DNA of 64,000 nucleotides. It comes from Bacillus spongiae. Its GTDB lineage: Bacteria; Bacillota; Bacilli; Bacillales; Bacillaceae_K. Position numbers and translations under genes: made by a program. Location: assembly GCF_037120725.1 (NCBI RefSeq), contig NZ_JBBAXC010000003.1:62001-126000 (forward strand). The letters are read 5' to 3'. Positions 35,828 through 44,634 of the stretch are shown here, in pieces (the stretch's first letter is position 1; each line of letters begins with the position of its first letter). A model generated the notes under the pieces. The model made no database searches, was not told where the DNA came from, and worked only from the letters and a program-made list of their open reading frames with translations.

Positions 35828-36628
35828 ATGACCAAGAAGATAGGATTTGTTGGCTTTGGAAATATGGCAAAAGCAATGATGGGAGGAATGCTCCAATCAG
35901 GAATGGTTGAACCTGAAAATATTATTGCAAGTGCGAAGAGGGATTCATCGATTCAAGCAATAAAGGATGATTATTCAATAAATGTGACAAGTGACAATCG
36001 TGAAGTAGCCAAATTTTCCGATATTCTCTTTATTGCAGTGAAGCCAGACCAATATGAGCTAGTTTTACATGAGATGAGAGATACTATATTTGATCAGATT
36101 ATCATTACAATTGCCGCTGGTATTACGACAGAGTCTGTGGCGGAAATGGTTGGGAAAGAAGTAAAGGTAGTCAGAACAATGCCAAATACGCCTTCTTTAG
36201 TAGGAGAAGGGATGACGGCGTATTGTGTTAAAAATATTTCTCAAGTAGAGAAGGAATTAGTTCACGCTCTTTTTGAAAGCTTCGGAAAGGCAGAAGAAAT
36301 TGAGGAATCCTTGATGGATGCTATTCCGGCAGTGGCAGGATCATCGCCAGCCTACGTGTTTATGATGATAGAAGCTTTGGCAGATGGTGGAGTACTTCAG
36401 GGATTAACACGGAAACAAGCCTACCAATTAGCAGCACAAGCCGTTTATGGTGCGGCGAAAATGGTACTTGAAACGGATATGCACCCAGGGGCATTAAAAG
36501 ATCAAGTATGTTCTCCAGGAGGGGCCACGATTGAGGCTGTATCAACCTTGGAAAAAACAGGATTTCGCGGCTCGATTTTAACGGCCATGGAGAAATGTGG
36601 AGAAAAAACAAAGAAACTTGGAAACTAA
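35828..36628 (+). CDS. proC: pyrroline-5-carboxylate reductase
   Basis: ProC performs the last step of proline synthesis, reducing P5C with NAD(P)H. The 266-residue protein has the Rossmann start KKIGFVGFGNMAKAMMGG, VKPDQYELVL near 76, RTMPNTPSLVGEG near 118, and the C-terminal dimer domain with GSSPAYVFMMIEALADGG near 162 and DQVCSPGGATIEA near 220, a family signature. ATG 35828 is nine bases from AAGGAAGG; ATG 35822 is too close. Other pro genes are not next to it, so it may be one of several paralogues. Confidence 0.95.
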   Translation: MTKKIGFVGFGNMAKAMMGGMLQSGMVEPENIIASAKRDSSIQAIKDDYSINVTSDNREVAKFSDILFIAVKPDQYELVLHEMRDTIFDQIIITIAAGITTESVAEMVGKEVKVVRTMPNTPSLVGEGMTAYCVKNISQVEKELVHALFESFGKAEEIEESLMDAIPAVAGSSPAYVFMMIEALADGGVLQGLTRKQAYQLAAQAVYGAAKMVLETDMHPGALKDQVCSPGGATIEAVSTLEKTGFRGSILTAMEKCGEKTKKLGN

Positions 36629-36644
36629 TCTACATTGTGAAAAT

Positions 36645-36681
36645 CGGGAAATTTCTTATTTTAAGAAATTTCCCTTTTTTG
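36645..36681 (+). terminator. proC terminator
   Basis: GGGAAATTTCTTA and TAAGAAATTTCCC form a perfect 13-bp stem with loop TTT, followed by six T. Confidence 0.93.
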
Positions 36682-36801
36682 GTTGGGAACGAGAGTTGAA
36701 TGGTAACAAAAATACAAGCGGCAATAGAAGATGTTCCTTGTCGTCAAAAAAATCATCCTTTACAATATAAATAAAATATTCTGAAAAAAGAAGGGGAAAT
36801 A

Positions 36802-37590
36802 ATGACAGTAAAAACTTTTCCGTTTACGATTTCTACACTCGGTACAAAGATGAAAATTTGTGTGTTTTTAGTTGATAATGTACTAATTGATACGGGGCCT
36901 AGTAGAATCCAAAAAAAGGTAGTCCCCATAATAAAAGATCTATCATTTGAGAAAGTGGTCTTAACTCATCACCATGAAGACCATTCAGGTAATGCCAGCT
37001 GGATTCAAAATCATTTAAACAAGCCCATCTATGTTCATTCAATTGGAATGGAATTATGTGAACAAAAATCATCACTTCCTCCTTATCGAGCACTATTTTG
37101 GGGCAATAGGCCTGGCTTTTCTGTGCGTGAACTACCTAGGGTGGTAAAGACGAAGCATCATGAGCTTCAAGTAGTACATACACCAGGTCATGCTGAGGAT
37201 CATGTCTGTTTAGTAGATGAAGATAACCAGCTCTGCTTTACTGGTGATTTGTATTTGCATCACACTCCGCTTAGTATGTTTAGGTTTGAATCCATTCCAG
37301 AAATCATGTCGTCGCTTAAAAGAATACTACAGTATTCTTTTAAGGATATTTATTGTTCCCATAAAGGAATCATTCCAAATGGGCGTCAAGTTCTCATAAG
37401 GAAATTAACTTATTTAGAAGAAATATCGGATGAAATTGAAACACAATATAATGAAGGAAATAGCCTTACTGAAATTAGAAATAATCTATTTCCAAGAAAT
37501 ACACTATTTCAATATATTTCATTATTTGAAAACTCACCTAATCATATCGTTCAGTCTGTTTTATCTGAATATATAAAACAAGAAAAATAA
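36802..37590 (+). CDS. MBL-fold metallo-hydrolase
   Basis: A 262-residue metallo-beta-lactamase fold enzyme. LIDTGPSR, then THHHEDHSGNASWI near residue 56 (metal ligands HxHxDH), HTPGHAEDHVCLVDE near 131 and LCFTGDLYLH near 147 give the full di-metal site, and CSHKGIIPNG near 190 the last histidine. A C-terminal helical domain (200-262) resembles that of LACTB2-type hydrolases. It probably cleaves a small ester or thioester. AAGGGGAA precedes the ATG. The YciI-like gene follows after 58 bases. Confidence 0.9.
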   Translation: MTVKTFPFTISTLGTKMKICVFLVDNVLIDTGPSRIQKKVVPIIKDLSFEKVVLTHHHEDHSGNASWIQNHLNKPIYVHSIGMELCEQKSSLPPYRALFWGNRPGFSVRELPRVVKTKHHELQVVHTPGHAEDHVCLVDEDNQLCFTGDLYLHHTPLSMFRFESIPEIMSSLKRILQYSFKDIYCSHKGIIPNGRQVLIRKLTYLEEISDEIETQYNEGNSLTEIRNNLFPRNTLFQYISLFENSPNHIVQSVLSEYIKQEK

Positions 37591-37648
37591 ACAAAGGGTA
37601 GGTTGAGTTAGTAAAGAATATTTTTGCTGTAAAAGGAGAGAGTAATAA

Positions 37649-37963
37649 ATGCAGGAATCAGCACAATTTATTTATGTCCTGAAATTAATACCAAGACTAT
37701 TAAAGGAGGAGAACTGGAAGCAGGAAGAACATGAAATTATTAAAGAACATTTTTTAGCTTTGCAAAAAATGAAAGAAAAAGGTCGTCTAATTCTTGCGGG
37801 TAGAACGTTGCAGATGGATGAAACTACTTTTGGAATTGTCATATTTGAAGCGATGAATATGGAAGAAGCTGTAGATGTTATGGAAGAAGACCCTGCAGTA
37901 CATAAAGGAATGATGACGGCTGAGGTGTATCCATATAAAGTAGCTCTTATGAGAGATAAGTAA
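37649..37963 (+). CDS. YciI-like protein
   Basis: A 104-residue ferredoxin-like alpha-beta protein of the YciI/YCII group: FIYVLKLIPRLLKE, EHFLALQKMKEKGRLILAGR near residue 33, and EEAVDVMEEDPAVHKGMM near 72. The usual His-Asp pair of YciI is present as EHF and EDP. Family members are dimeric enzymes or binding proteins of largely unknown function. AAAGGAGAGAG precedes the ATG. Confidence 0.88.
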   Translation: MQESAQFIYVLKLIPRLLKEENWKQEEHEIIKEHFLALQKMKEKGRLILAGRTLQMDETTFGIVIFEAMNMEEAVDVMEEDPAVHKGMMTAEVYPYKVALMRDK

Positions 37964-38026
37964 ATTTGACATCCATCTGACACATTGAGACCTTACACTA
38001 TACGTAACCGAAAGGGTGGAACGATG

Positions 38027-38680
38027 ATGGATAAAAAGGTTGTCATTTTAGTAGCTACACTATTAATGTTTTGGGTGATGAACGACATGAGTGCCTATGC
38101 AGTTAGCCCAGATGTTGAGGAAAGCTTGCGAATAGAGAAAGCTAGTCCAAAACAATCTTTTCATCATATGAATGAGGAGCAATTAAAAAATAGGATTTAC
38201 AAAGAAGCAGAAAAATACGGAATTGACACCGAAGGCATTGAATTAAAGGAATTGGCAAAAAAGGTATTTGAAGCGAAGCTTTATGAAGAAGCAGAAAAAT
38301 TAGGGATTGAAACAGATGGGAAGGAATTAAAGCAATTAGCGAAAGAGGTACATGAAGCGAATTTAAAAAGCTTAGCGGACGATTATCAAATTGATACGGC
38401 AAATAAAACGGTAGAAGAAATTGAAAAGGAAGTGAGAAAAGCCAAGCTTTACGATGAAGCTACGAAATTAGGGATTGAAACAGAGGGAAAACAATTAAAG
38501 CAACTAGGACAAGAAATTTTTCAGAAGAAAATAAATACAATGGCTGAATCCTTACAGATTCCAACTGAAGGAAAAACAGCTAAGCAGCTCCTTCAAGAAA
38601 TTATCGAGAAAAATCCAGAAGCACTTGAAAAAGAAGACTTCTTCAAGCTAAACAAAAATAAATGGACGCATACTGAATAG
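38027..38680 (+). CDS. secreted protein of five 28-residue helical repeats
   Basis: The 217-residue protein starts with a Sec signal peptide (MDKKVVILVATLLMFW, cleavage after SAYA near 25). From about residue 52 come five tandem units of 28 residues on the pattern KLYEEAEKLGIETDGKELKQ-LAKEVHEA; units 2 and 4 are closest to each other. Each unit is probably two short helices with a G-I-E-T turn. Units with this look occur in Bacillus exported proteins of unknown role. GGGTGGAACG precedes ATG 38024/38027. It is followed by a terminator and then a two-component system that could sense or control it. Confidence 0.75.
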   Translation: MDKKVVILVATLLMFWVMNDMSAYAVSPDVEESLRIEKASPKQSFHHMNEEQLKNRIYKEAEKYGIDTEGIELKELAKKVFEAKLYEEAEKLGIETDGKELKQLAKEVHEANLKSLADDYQIDTANKTVEEIEKEVRKAKLYDEATKLGIETEGKQLKQLGQEIFQKKINTMAESLQIPTEGKTAKQLLQEIIEKNPEALEKEDFFKLNKNKWTHTE

Positions 38681-38685
38681 TAATA

Positions 38686-38713
38686 AGAGCTGGCTGAATA
38701 GGTCAGCTTTTTT
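38686..38713 (+). terminator. terminator of the repeat protein
   Basis: AGAGCTGGC and GTCAGCTTT pair with wobbles around TGAATAG, followed by TTTTAG. Confidence 0.75.
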
Positions 38714-38804
38714 AGTAAAAGGAAGAGAGAGTAGGCCTAGCTTTCCTATTATGGAATTTGCGTTATACTGAGGAGAAAAGGATATATAGATAAAGGTGGT
38801 TTAA

Positions 38805-39482
38805 ATGAGAAAAATAATGGTGGTAGAAGATGAGGAGGCAATTGCTAGAGTACTAGCTGCCTATTTAAAGAAAGCAGGGTATGAAGTGGCCATTGCTTCA
38901 AATGGGGAAGAGGCAATCAAGATGTTTCCTGCATTTCAACCTAATGCAATTTTATTAGATATTATGATGCCAGGCTCTGACGGGTTTGATGTCCTTCAGT
39001 ATGTAAGGAATCGAAGTAGCTGTCCTATTATTATGTTAACCGCTTTATCTGACACGGATTATAAGTTAAAGGGCTTTTCCCTAGGAGCTGATGATTATAT
39101 AACGAAGCCCTTTGTAGCAGAAGAGGTAGTGGCAAGGGTTCAGGCGGTACTTAGAAGGTCAAACTCATTGATGGAAGAAAGAGCTAGTTTGTATGGAGAA
39201 TTGAAAATAAACTTTGATACTAGAGAGCTATTTTTGAAAGATCAGTCTATTGATCTAACACCAAAGGATACAAGCTTATTGTTATTTTTGGCTTCTCATT
39301 CTACTCAAGTGTTCACAAGGGATCAGTTGATTGATCGTGTTTGGGGAATGGATTATGAAGGAAGTGACCGGGCTGTAGATCTAGCTATTAAACGCATCCG
39401 TAAAGCACTTGATGGGTGGAGCAAACAAGAAGGAGAGATTAAAACGATTAGAGGGGTAGGGTATCAGTTCTGTGTTTACTAA
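38805..39482 (+). CDS. OmpR-family response regulator
   Basis: A 225-residue transcription factor. The receiver domain (1-118) has acidic E8 and D9, the phosphoacceptor D52 in NAILLDIMMPG, T in MLTAL and the conserved Lys in YITKPF. The C-terminal winged helix (128-225) is of the OmpR/PhoB type, with FTRDQLIDRVWGMDY and RAVDLAIKRIRKAL. The cognate kinase gene overlaps its end by 11 bases. The start ATG follows AAAGGTGG. Confidence 0.95.
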   Translation: MRKIMVVEDEEAIARVLAAYLKKAGYEVAIASNGEEAIKMFPAFQPNAILLDIMMPGSDGFDVLQYVRNRSSCPIIMLTALSDTDYKLKGFSLGADDYITKPFVAEEVVARVQAVLRRSNSLMEERASLYGELKINFDTRELFLKDQSIDLTPKDTSLLLFLASHSTQVFTRDQLIDRVWGMDYEGSDRAVDLAIKRIRKALDGWSKQEGEIKTIRGVGYQFCVY

Positions 39483-41007
39483 AAACAATGAAAAAATCCC
39501 ACTTATACGGTATTGGACCACCCGCTATGCTTTAACACTGTTGATTGGGATTGTGTGTTTAGGGCTTATTTCAGGATACCTTGTTCATCGAGGTGAGGTG
39601 AACAATCAGGTTGAAAAGTCAGAGTTTTATGCAGGATTAATAGGAATGGATTTGGAAAGATTTCTTCAGGGTAATGTAAATTCACCTAGAGAAGAATTGA
39701 AATTACCAGCTTTTGCTGAAGAGCAAGGTATATATAATGCACAGAGTTTTGAGGTATATATTAAATTAGGAAATGTAACCGAAAAATTACCTGAAAGAGA
39801 AAAAAATAATGGCCAATTAAAAAGAAGAGGGAATAATGAACTGAGTGAAGGTGAGGAGCGTAACCAACAAAGTGTGAACGAGAGTAGACAGAAAGAGATT
39901 AGAAATAGAATAATAATAAATGAGGTTGAACAACTGCCAGTAAAAAGTGAGAAAATGGTCGGTGATATCAAGCTCAATGGTGAAAGAAAAATGTACTATG
40001 TAAGCGTACCTGTTACGCTTGAGGGTAATGCCATTGGCTCGGTTGTCGTTGTAAGTGAACCTCCCACTTTAACAAAGTTTTTTGATCAGTTTAAAGCAGT
40101 ATTAGGGACGTTGTTATTAATGGGGATTTTAGGGTGGGTTGTAATTTATTTACTGACGAAGCGCTTGGTTGCACCTATTACAGAGGTCGCTAAAGCAGCT
40201 CTTGATGTAAAGGAGGGCAACTATCAACCTTCAATTAAGCATTCTAATGTGAGAGAAAAAGAGCTATCTGATTTAATCGAGTCCTTCAATGACATGTCAT
40301 CTAAATTACAAACGTTAGAATCATTACGAAAAGAACTCTTAGCAGGAGTAACGCATGAATTAAAAACACCGGTTACGTCTATTAGTGGACTACTACAAGC
40401 GATTCAAGATGGCGTAGTGGAAGAGGAAGAACTGAAGGAATTTATCTCAATGGGATATAAAGAGACGATAAAAATGCAACGAATGGTGGAAGATTTACTA
40501 GATTTTAATACGTATTCATCTGGTGCGATGACGATTGAAACAGACGATCTCAATATGACAAAGCTTTTGTTGGAATGGGAGAAGCAGTGGCGAATTCTTC
40601 ATCCAGCTATTGAGTTTAACGTACACTCAAAACGTAACATTTGGGCAAAAGGGGATGAACTTAGAGTTCAGCAAATAGTAACGAACCTCATTAATAACAG
40701 TGCTCATGCTATGCCAGGTGGTGGAATAATTGAGTTAACCTTATCAACTTCTGGCGATACGGTCATTGTACGAGTAGCCGATCAAGGGAGTGGAATTCCA
40801 AAAGAAGAACAGCCGTTTATTTTTGAGCGTTTTTATCGAGGAACAGAGAAAAAGGACCGAGTTAGGGGCTTAGGATTAGGTTTAAGCTTTAGTGAATTAC
40901 TAGCAAAAGCACAATCAGGTTCATTGACATTAGTTTCAAGTAATGAAAAGGGAACGGTTTTTGAACTATCTTTACCAATATCGATAGCCGAGGATATTAG
41001 TAATTGA
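39472..41007 (+). CDS. sensor histidine kinase
   Basis: A 511-residue membrane kinase. Transmembrane helix 1 lies near 13-33, an extracytoplasmic domain follows to about 200 with a very hydrophilic insert rich in E, N, K and R (about 100-150), helix 2 near 200-222, then a HAMP domain, HisKA with the phosphoacceptor in THELKTPVTSISG near residue 294, and an HATPase domain with NNSAHAMPGGG and ADQGSGIPKEE. It starts at GTG 39472 inside the regulator gene, so the two are translationally coupled. The signal is unknown. Confidence 0.93.
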   Translation: MFTKNNEKIPLIRYWTTRYALTLLIGIVCLGLISGYLVHRGEVNNQVEKSEFYAGLIGMDLERFLQGNVNSPREELKLPAFAEEQGIYNAQSFEVYIKLGNVTEKLPEREKNNGQLKRRGNNELSEGEERNQQSVNESRQKEIRNRIIINEVEQLPVKSEKMVGDIKLNGERKMYYVSVPVTLEGNAIGSVVVVSEPPTLTKFFDQFKAVLGTLLLMGILGWVVIYLLTKRLVAPITEVAKAALDVKEGNYQPSIKHSNVREKELSDLIESFNDMSSKLQTLESLRKELLAGVTHELKTPVTSISGLLQAIQDGVVEEEELKEFISMGYKETIKMQRMVEDLLDFNTYSSGAMTIETDDLNMTKLLLEWEKQWRILHPAIEFNVHSKRNIWAKGDELRVQQIVTNLINNSAHAMPGGGIIELTLSTSGDTVIVRVADQGSGIPKEEQPFIFERFYRGTEKKDRVRGLGLGLSFSELLAKAQSGSLTLVSSNEKGTVFELSLPISIAEDISN

Positions 41008-41012
41008 AGAAG

Positions 41013-41171
41013 GAGGCTGGGACAAAACTAAATGTACCATACTCAAAACCGAATAATCTCTTATAAAACTAAGAGCTAAAATTAAAAAACCGAACTATAA
41101 CGGAACTCTATATTCGAGTTTTCATTATAATTCGGTTTTTCCTATGGGTGGAATACTTATGTCCCAGCCTC
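41013..41171. repeat. structured intergenic repeat element with 11-bp terminal inverted repeats
   Basis: GAGGCTGGGAC at 41013-41023 is matched by GTCCCAGCCTC at 41161-41171. Inside lies another inverted pair, AAACCGAA and TTCGGTTT, and a hairpin in the centre. A T run follows the right end (CTTTTTTTAT), so it can end the kinase transcript. Ends of this type, GAGGCTGGGACA, recur in Firmicute intergenic repeats as I recall. It has no coding capacity and is too short for a transposase. Confidence 0.7.
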
Positions 41172-41425
41172 TTTTTTTATACCAAATCGTCAACGAGAAA
41201 TTCGCTGCCTGCCTATACGATTAGTAGAAAGGCTGTTCCTTACACTAATATAATGGACAGCCTATTTTAAAGCGTTCAAAAACGTAAAGTAGCGGGAACC
41301 CACGTTTATTCAGTTGTTGACTATTTTCAAGTCGTTAATAAACAACTATATATAATCAGAATATTCTGTATAATGTGATATCTTAGTGTTATAATGAAAC
41401 TTGATAAAGACTAGGAGGGAATGAA

Positions 41426-41914
41426 ATGAGTACTTATTCCAAAGAAGCGGTAATTGAAAGAACCGCTACTATTAATGCTCCTCTTAACCTCGTTTGGCAT
41501 GCATGGACTATCGCTGATCGAGTTTCTCAGTGGTTTGCTGCAGAAGCAAGGATTACGCCAAAAGTTGGCGGAGTTTATGAATTGTATTTTGAACGAGGCA
41601 ATACAAACGGGATGAACACAAAAGGATGTACGATTGTCAGTATGATTCATAGGCAAGAATTAACCTTCACTTGGAAAGGACCCGATCAATTTCGAGACTT
41701 TATGAACCATGGGGAATTAACGACGGTAAAAGTAAAATTAGAAGAATTGAAGGAAAATAAGACGAATGTTCGATTACAACACGTAGGCTGGAGAGATGGA
41801 GAAGGATGGGATGAAGCATTAAAATGGCATGAAATGGCGTGGTCAGGTGTACTGAATAGTCTTAAATCTGCACTAGAAGAAGGAATAGGGCAATTATGCT
41901 GTCAACCAGAATAA
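41426..41914 (+). CDS. SRPBCC (AHSA1/START-like) protein
   Basis: A 162-residue lipocalin-like helix-grip protein of the AHSA1 group: IERTATINAPLNLVWHAWT at the start, RVSQWFAAEARITPKVGG near residue 30, the characteristic LTFTWKGP near 78, and a final long helix KWHEMAWSGVLNSLKSALE. Such proteins bind hydrophobic ligands or act as stress factors; the specific role is unknown. AGGAGGGAATGAA precedes the ATG. Confidence 0.9.
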   Translation: MSTYSKEAVIERTATINAPLNLVWHAWTIADRVSQWFAAEARITPKVGGVYELYFERGNTNGMNTKGCTIVSMIHRQELTFTWKGPDQFRDFMNHGELTTVKVKLEELKENKTNVRLQHVGWRDGEGWDEALKWHEMAWSGVLNSLKSALEEGIGQLCCQPE

Positions 41915-41996
41915 AAGAAAAATAACGTTTTATACATGAGATAAAATTTTAATTTTGCTAATATATAGTAGTTTATAAGAATATAAAAGTAGCTTA

Positions 41997-42036
41997 AGTA
42001 AAACGAGCATAGCGATTTAGCTGTGCTCGTTTTACT
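41997..42036. terminator. bidirectional terminator
   Basis: AGTAAAACGAGCATAGC and GCTGTGCTCGTTTTACT form a 17-bp stem with one mismatch around GATTTA. It serves the SRPBCC gene and the convergent SIMPL gene. Confidence 0.88.
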
Positions 42037-42057
42037 CTCTATTCAGATTTATTATGG

Positions 42058-42726
42058 TTATGTTTTCAAATATTCTACCTGAATGTTGGCTGTTACTCCA
42101 ATTTGTCCTGAAGCAATGGGAGAAGAAGCTTCCGTACTATAAGCTAACACTTTTCCTGATGGGATTCGAGAGCGAAACTCTTGAATTTCAATAATGTTAA
42201 GAGGAGATGGGTCAAGGGTGCCTCCTGATGTTGTGGCTAATATTTTAGCCTTTTCAAAGGCCGATTCATAAGCTTTTGCTAAAGCTTTTAAGTATGGTGC
42301 TCTGGAATCGGTCAGACTAAATTCAATCCGTTCAACAACATTTGCACCACTTTTCACAGAATCATCAATTACTCTGCCCACTTGGCTGAGGTCATTCATT
42401 TGAACCTGAAATACTTGACGAACCTCGTAGCCTTTAAACAGCTGCTTGCCTTCTACATAATCATACTGTGGATAAATTTGATAAGTGGAGGTTTGAATGT
42501 TTTTTTCTTTTATGCCATTTGAGTAGAGGGAATGTAATATTTTTTGGGCAATCACTGAATTATCATGCTGCGCTACTGTCAATTCTTGATCAGAAGTTAC
42601 CACGCCAATATACGCAATTGCTGTATCAGGTTCAATTCTAACCGTATAACTCCCCGTTACTTGAATCGTTTCTTTTCTATTTACTGAAGAATGCTTCTCT
42701 CTATATGGAATTGTATAATTGTACAA
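42058..42726 (-). CDS. SIMPL-domain protein (DUF541)
   Basis: A 222-residue protein of the SIMPL family (named for a kinase-interacting mouse homologue; bacterial members include the BP26/YggE group). IQVTGSYTVRIEPDTAIAYIGV is the typical first strand and GVTANIQVEYL the last. No signal peptide is seen, unlike many relatives, which are periplasmic. TTG 42726 follows AGGAGG by eight bases. The gene is 14 bases after the proline-rich protein and is probably co-transcribed with it. It may act in oxidative stress, by analogy with YggE. Confidence 0.85.
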   Translation of the reverse strand: MYNYTIPYREKHSSVNRKETIQVTGSYTVRIEPDTAIAYIGVVTSDQELTVAQHDNSVIAQKILHSLYSNGIKEKNIQTSTYQIYPQYDYVEGKQLFKGYEVRQVFQVQMNDLSQVGRVIDDSVKSGANVVERIEFSLTDSRAPYLKALAKAYESAFEKAKILATTSGGTLDPSPLNIIEIQEFRSRIPSGKVLAYSTEASSPIASGQIGVTANIQVEYLKT

Positions 42727-42740
42727 TATTTATACCTCCT

Positions 42741-43106
42741 CTATATGCAAGTGAAGGAACGAACTCTTCTCAAATCTACTCCATAATAGAGCCACATAAA
42801 GCCATTCCATCTATATCCACTCATACTTCTACGACCGATGAAGGTTGGATAATACCAAAAGGACCTTCCTGAATTTAGTCGAATATACGTATAGCGGTAC
42901 CGACACCTAATGATGGCGCCGGGGTCTACCGCAGATAATTGAGCAGATTGTGCCTCTGATGGAATTGTCGCCGGTGGTGGGCCTGGAGGATGCTCGCCAC
43001 CCCCTACTGGAAATGGGCCTCCATTTGAAAAAGGAGTAGTTGGGATACTTGGTGATACGTTGCTGTGGAGGAGGAAGGGGTATGCAAGTTGTCGTTGTTC
43101 AAACAT
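42741..43106 (-). CDS. Pro/Gly-rich protein with a Tyr/Arg-rich C-terminal domain
   Basis: A 121-residue protein. Residues 15-55 are rich in Pro and Gly (GGPFPVGGGEHPPGPPPATI). The C-terminal 55 residues are full of Tyr, Trp and Arg (CRYRYTYIRLNSGRSFWYYP, then YRWNGFMWLYYGVDLRRV), ending FTC. This tail reminds me of small Bacillus spore or surface proteins of unknown function. ATG 43106 follows GAGAGGAG. It heads a two-gene unit with the SIMPL gene. Confidence 0.65.
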   Translation of the reverse strand: MFEQRQLAYPFLLHSNVSPSIPTTPFSNGGPFPVGGGEHPPGPPPATIPSEAQSAQLSAVDPGAIIRCRYRYTYIRLNSGRSFWYYPTFIGRRSMSGYRWNGFMWLYYGVDLRRVRSFTCI

Positions 43107-43177
43107 TTTATTTCTCCTCTCATTCTTAGTCATTTTATACGTATGTAAAGTAAGAGAGAAAGGTGAAAAGATAACGT

Positions 43178-43218
43178 AAAAGAGGACCGCCTTCAATAAG
43201 AGAAGACGGTCCTCTTTT
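43178..43218 (-). terminator. ldh terminator
   Basis: AAAAGAGGACCGTCTTC and GAAGGCGGTCCTCTTTT form a 17-bp stem with one wobble, four bases after the ldh stop. T runs occur on both sides, so it may also act in the other direction. Confidence 0.9.
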
Positions 43219-43221
43219 CCA

Positions 43222-44216
<995 letters not shown>

Positions 44217-44247
44217 TTTAAATCATACCACATTTAGGTAGGAAGTG

Positions 44248-44263
44248 TGTGATTATTTTCACA
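44248..44263. promoter_or_regulatory. Rex-type operator 2
   Basis: TGTGATTATTTTCACA has the same TGTGA-N6-TCACA form and lies 47 bp from operator 1, centre to centre. Confidence 0.8.
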
Positions 44264-44478
44264 TGAAAAGGTTTTCAATTTTTATTAAGGAGAAAACTGT
44301 CACGATTTGTTCAAAAAATTACAATTGTTACGTTGAATATAGTAAAAAAGGAAGGAGTTAATTGTTTTTTTAGAATTTTGTTTTTTAAAAAAACAAAATA
44401 ATATTGTTGGTTAAGTAAAGTTTGATTCATACTATCTACCCCTCATACCACTTATTTGAAGAGAGGAGGTAAAGTAAA

Positions 44479-44634
44479 ATGAATAGGAAGCTTAAATTCA
44501 AGAGTTTAAGCTTCCCTAATATTAATTTAACGAAAGAAGAAAGTAGACCTCCGAAGACTTATTTTCTGGGGCTACTTTTCGTTTACAAAAAGATAGTGGC
44601 ATTTCGCCACTATCTCACTAAAACCATTCTATAA
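44479..44634 (+). CDS. possible 51-residue basic peptide opposite the NRPS end
   Basis: GAGAGGAGGT stands seven to eight bases before ATG 44479, an excellent ribosome site. The frame (MNRKLKFKSLSFPNINLTKE, then YFLGLLFVYKKIVAFRHYL) is strongly basic with one weak hydrophobic stretch. It overlaps the last 25 bases of the NRPS-like gene on the other strand and contains several hairpins (44486-44515, 44530-44586, 44592-44614). It may be a real peptide or an accident of structured DNA. No family was recognised. Confidence 0.35.
   Translation: MNRKLKFKSLSFPNINLTKEESRPPKTYFLGLLFVYKKIVAFRHYLTKTIL
44592..44614 (-). terminator. terminator of the NRPS-like gene
   Basis: On the minus strand GATAGTGGC and GCCACTATC pair around GAAAT and are followed by five T. 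The stop codon lies in the first arm. Confidence 0.85.
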
